A DNA stretch of 64,000 nucleotides from DATKFM01 sp963810485 (lineage in GTDB: Bacteria; Pseudomonadota; Alphaproteobacteria; Dongiales; Dongiaceae), in contig CAWENQ010000002.1 in NCBI GenBank assembly GCA_963810485.1, positions 297,408-361,407 on the forward strand. The letters run 5' to 3'. Each line of letters begins with the position of its first letter. Positions within the stretch are counted from its first letter, which is position 1. Under the pieces are notes generated by a model. It made no database searches. It was not told the origin of the DNA and saw only the letters and a program-made list of their open reading frames with translations. A program made the position numbers and the translations under genes. This document shows positions 62,728-64,000 of the stretch, in pieces.

Positions 62728-64000
62728 CCCAGACCCGCCCGCTGAGCCCGCAGCGCCAGCTCATCCCGCTTCATTGCCATCTGCGCCGCGAGCTTCGTGC
62801 GGTCGAACTCCATGTCGGCAGCCGCCCGCCGCTGATCGAAGGCGAGGCGCGCCGCGTCCACCTGGGTCTTCTGCTGCAGCGCCAGCACATTAGGATCGAC
62901 CGGCGGCGCCCCGCCCTCGGCCTGCGGCGGTTGCGGCGGCGCCGGCGGCATCGCGCCGGGCGCGGTGAAATAGGCATCCACCGATTTCAGCCCGGCATTC
63001 TCCACCAGCTTCGCAAGCGTGTTGTAGATATTGTCCAGCGTGACGATCGGCCCCGCCACGCCGCCCTGCAGCTTGATCGCCTGCACCTGGATGCCCAACA
63101 GGTTCTGCAGATGGGTCAGCATCTGGTCGCGGTTGCCGGTGCCGAGCCCGACATTGATCGACAGGTCCATCTGGGTGTTCCAGCTCCGCGGATCCATCGG
63201 CACCCAGCGGTTGCGCAAGCGGATGATGCGCGGCGCGCTCTGATTCTTGCCCACCAGCTCCAGGATCTTGCGGAACAGGTCCTTGATCCCCGTCTCCGCG
63301 AACACCCGGGCGATCAGCTCCACCCGCTGCTGCGCCGCCGTCATGATCTGGTTGATGCCGGCCGCGGTCTTGTTCAGCGTCTCCGCATGGAGGCCCTGGT
63401 TGTACCGCGTCACGCCGGTGCGCCCCTCGCGCACGCCGTCGAGATACTCCAGCATCGGAAAGGCCTGGGCCGCCACCAGCGGCGTATCCAGCGGCAGCAG
63501 ATGCCCCTGCCCCGGCATGGCGCCGCTCTTGAGGCGCACGATGCCGCCCGGCCGCACGGTCAGCATGTCGTCCAGGTTCACCTGGTCGCTGATCACATGG
63601 CGGCCGTTGTTGCTGAGATAGATAGTTGTCCAGGATCTGCCGCAGGATCGTCGATTTGATCAGCTGCAGATCCATCACCAGGTCGGCCACCGACAGGCCG
63701 AAGAACCGGTGCGGCATGATAATAGGTGTGAGCGAGGTGAAGGGCAGCGGCCCGTCCCAGGCCTCGTTGTCCAGGATCTCCTCGCCCGAACCGCCGATGG
63801 TGATCTTGCGCCGCTCGGCGATGCCATCGCCGTCCCAATCGGCGCGGATGTAGCATTCGGTGATCCAGACCTCGCGCATGGCGCGGTTGAGGCCGTGGCC
63901 GCCGCCGGGATCGCCGGTGTCGTCGAAATCGAACCGCGCCCGCTCCTCGCCGGTCGGCTTGTTTTCCACCGCGTCGGGCAGCGCCTCGACGATCTTGCGG
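62724..64000 (-). CDS. Phage portal protein (5' end beyond window, frame broken by a 4-base duplication)
   Basis: About 425 C-terminal residues of a portal. Upstream: NRAMREVWITECYIRADWDG DGIAERR, then LPFTSLTPIIMPHRFFGLSV. Downstream: VNLDDMLTVRPGGIVRLKSG, RYNQGLHAETLNKTAAGINQ and the long helical C-terminus (QGGVAGPIVTLDNIYNTLAK). The frame is lost at 63616-63626. The coding strand has ACTATCTATCTCAGC where ACTATCTCAGC restores DNYLSNNGRHVISDQ. The open frame reaches the window edge, so the N-terminus is missing. The P22/SU10-like portal forms the DNA entry ring. Confidence 0.85.

Larger units (their letters stand above)
45064..64000 (-). mobile_element. Prophage (podovirus-like, SU10/T7-type morphogenesis genes), partial at the right edge
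   Basis: Nineteen kilobases of minus-strand phage genes. From right to left: portal, scaffold, major capsid, adaptor, tail tube/fibre genes, then a lysis module. They abut tRNA-Thr at 44989-45063. Cargo genes (toxin-like, immunity-like, KptA, methyltransferase) are interspersed. No integrase, repressor or terminase lies inside the window; they would be beyond 64000. The left limit is inferred from the change from host housekeeping genes to phage genes at the tRNA 3' end; no att repeat can be confirmed because the other end is not shown. Confidence 0.85.

Overview
This is a high-GC alphaproteobacterial chromosome segment, most like Rhodospirillales and relatives. The evidence is gene order: histone deacetylase-xseB-ispA-dxs, and murA-DUF2948-UPF0262-phosphatase-infA-maf-rng-yacG. 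The first 45 kb is host DNA. From just after tRNA-Thr (44989-45063) to the right edge the sequence is a prophage, read entirely on the minus strand.

Layout, host part. At 1-5.3 kb lie a MATE exporter (cut by the window edge), dxs, ispA, xseB and a histone-deacetylase-like amidohydrolase. At 5.5-14.7 kb lie an L,D-transpeptidase, a metallo-beta-lactamase-fold hydrolase, a DMT permease, a class IV aminotransferase, an MFS permease, an SRAP protein, cysQ, a structured intergenic element that may be a small RNA, the tRNA t6A enzyme tsaC/sua5 and a DCC-family protein. At 14.9-26.4 kb lie a FAD-linked 2-hydroxyacid dehydrogenase, an acyl-CoA dehydrogenase, a small secreted protein, a sulfatase/phosphonate monoester hydrolase, a Na/Pi cotransporter and a polyamine-type ABC importer (potD-B-C-A order). 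At 26.4-33.8 kb lie a hydantoinase/oxoprolinase subunit, the dTDP-rhamnose operon (rfbC-B-D-A), a GMC oxidoreductase and tRNA-Phe. At 34-38.2 kb is a giant RTX repeat protein. At 38.5-44.9 kb is the conserved yacG-to-dcd block.

Layout, prophage part (minus strand, so read from right to left): portal (partial), a small protein, cassette B (toxin-like and immunity-like genes), scaffold, SU10-type major capsid protein, cassette A (toxin-like, immunity-like, RNA 2'-phosphotransferase), several virion genes, head-tail adaptor, tail proteins, a methyltransferase of atypical composition, and a full lysis module (TM protein, GH24 lysozyme, holin, embedded spanin pair) ending at the tRNA. The gene set points to an SU10/T7-like podovirus. 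No integrase is inside the window.

Two points matter most. First, at least twenty genes or gene pieces are split by single-base indels, including genes expected to be essential (tsaC, dcd), and many indels sit on GANTC, the CcrM methylation motif. This looks like a methylation-linked sequencing error rather than decay, so broken genes below are described as their inferred intact products. Second, the head gene cluster carries two separately terminated cassettes with the layout of polymorphic toxin-immunity loci, one including a KptA/Tpt1 enzyme. This is the best candidate here for an undescribed system.
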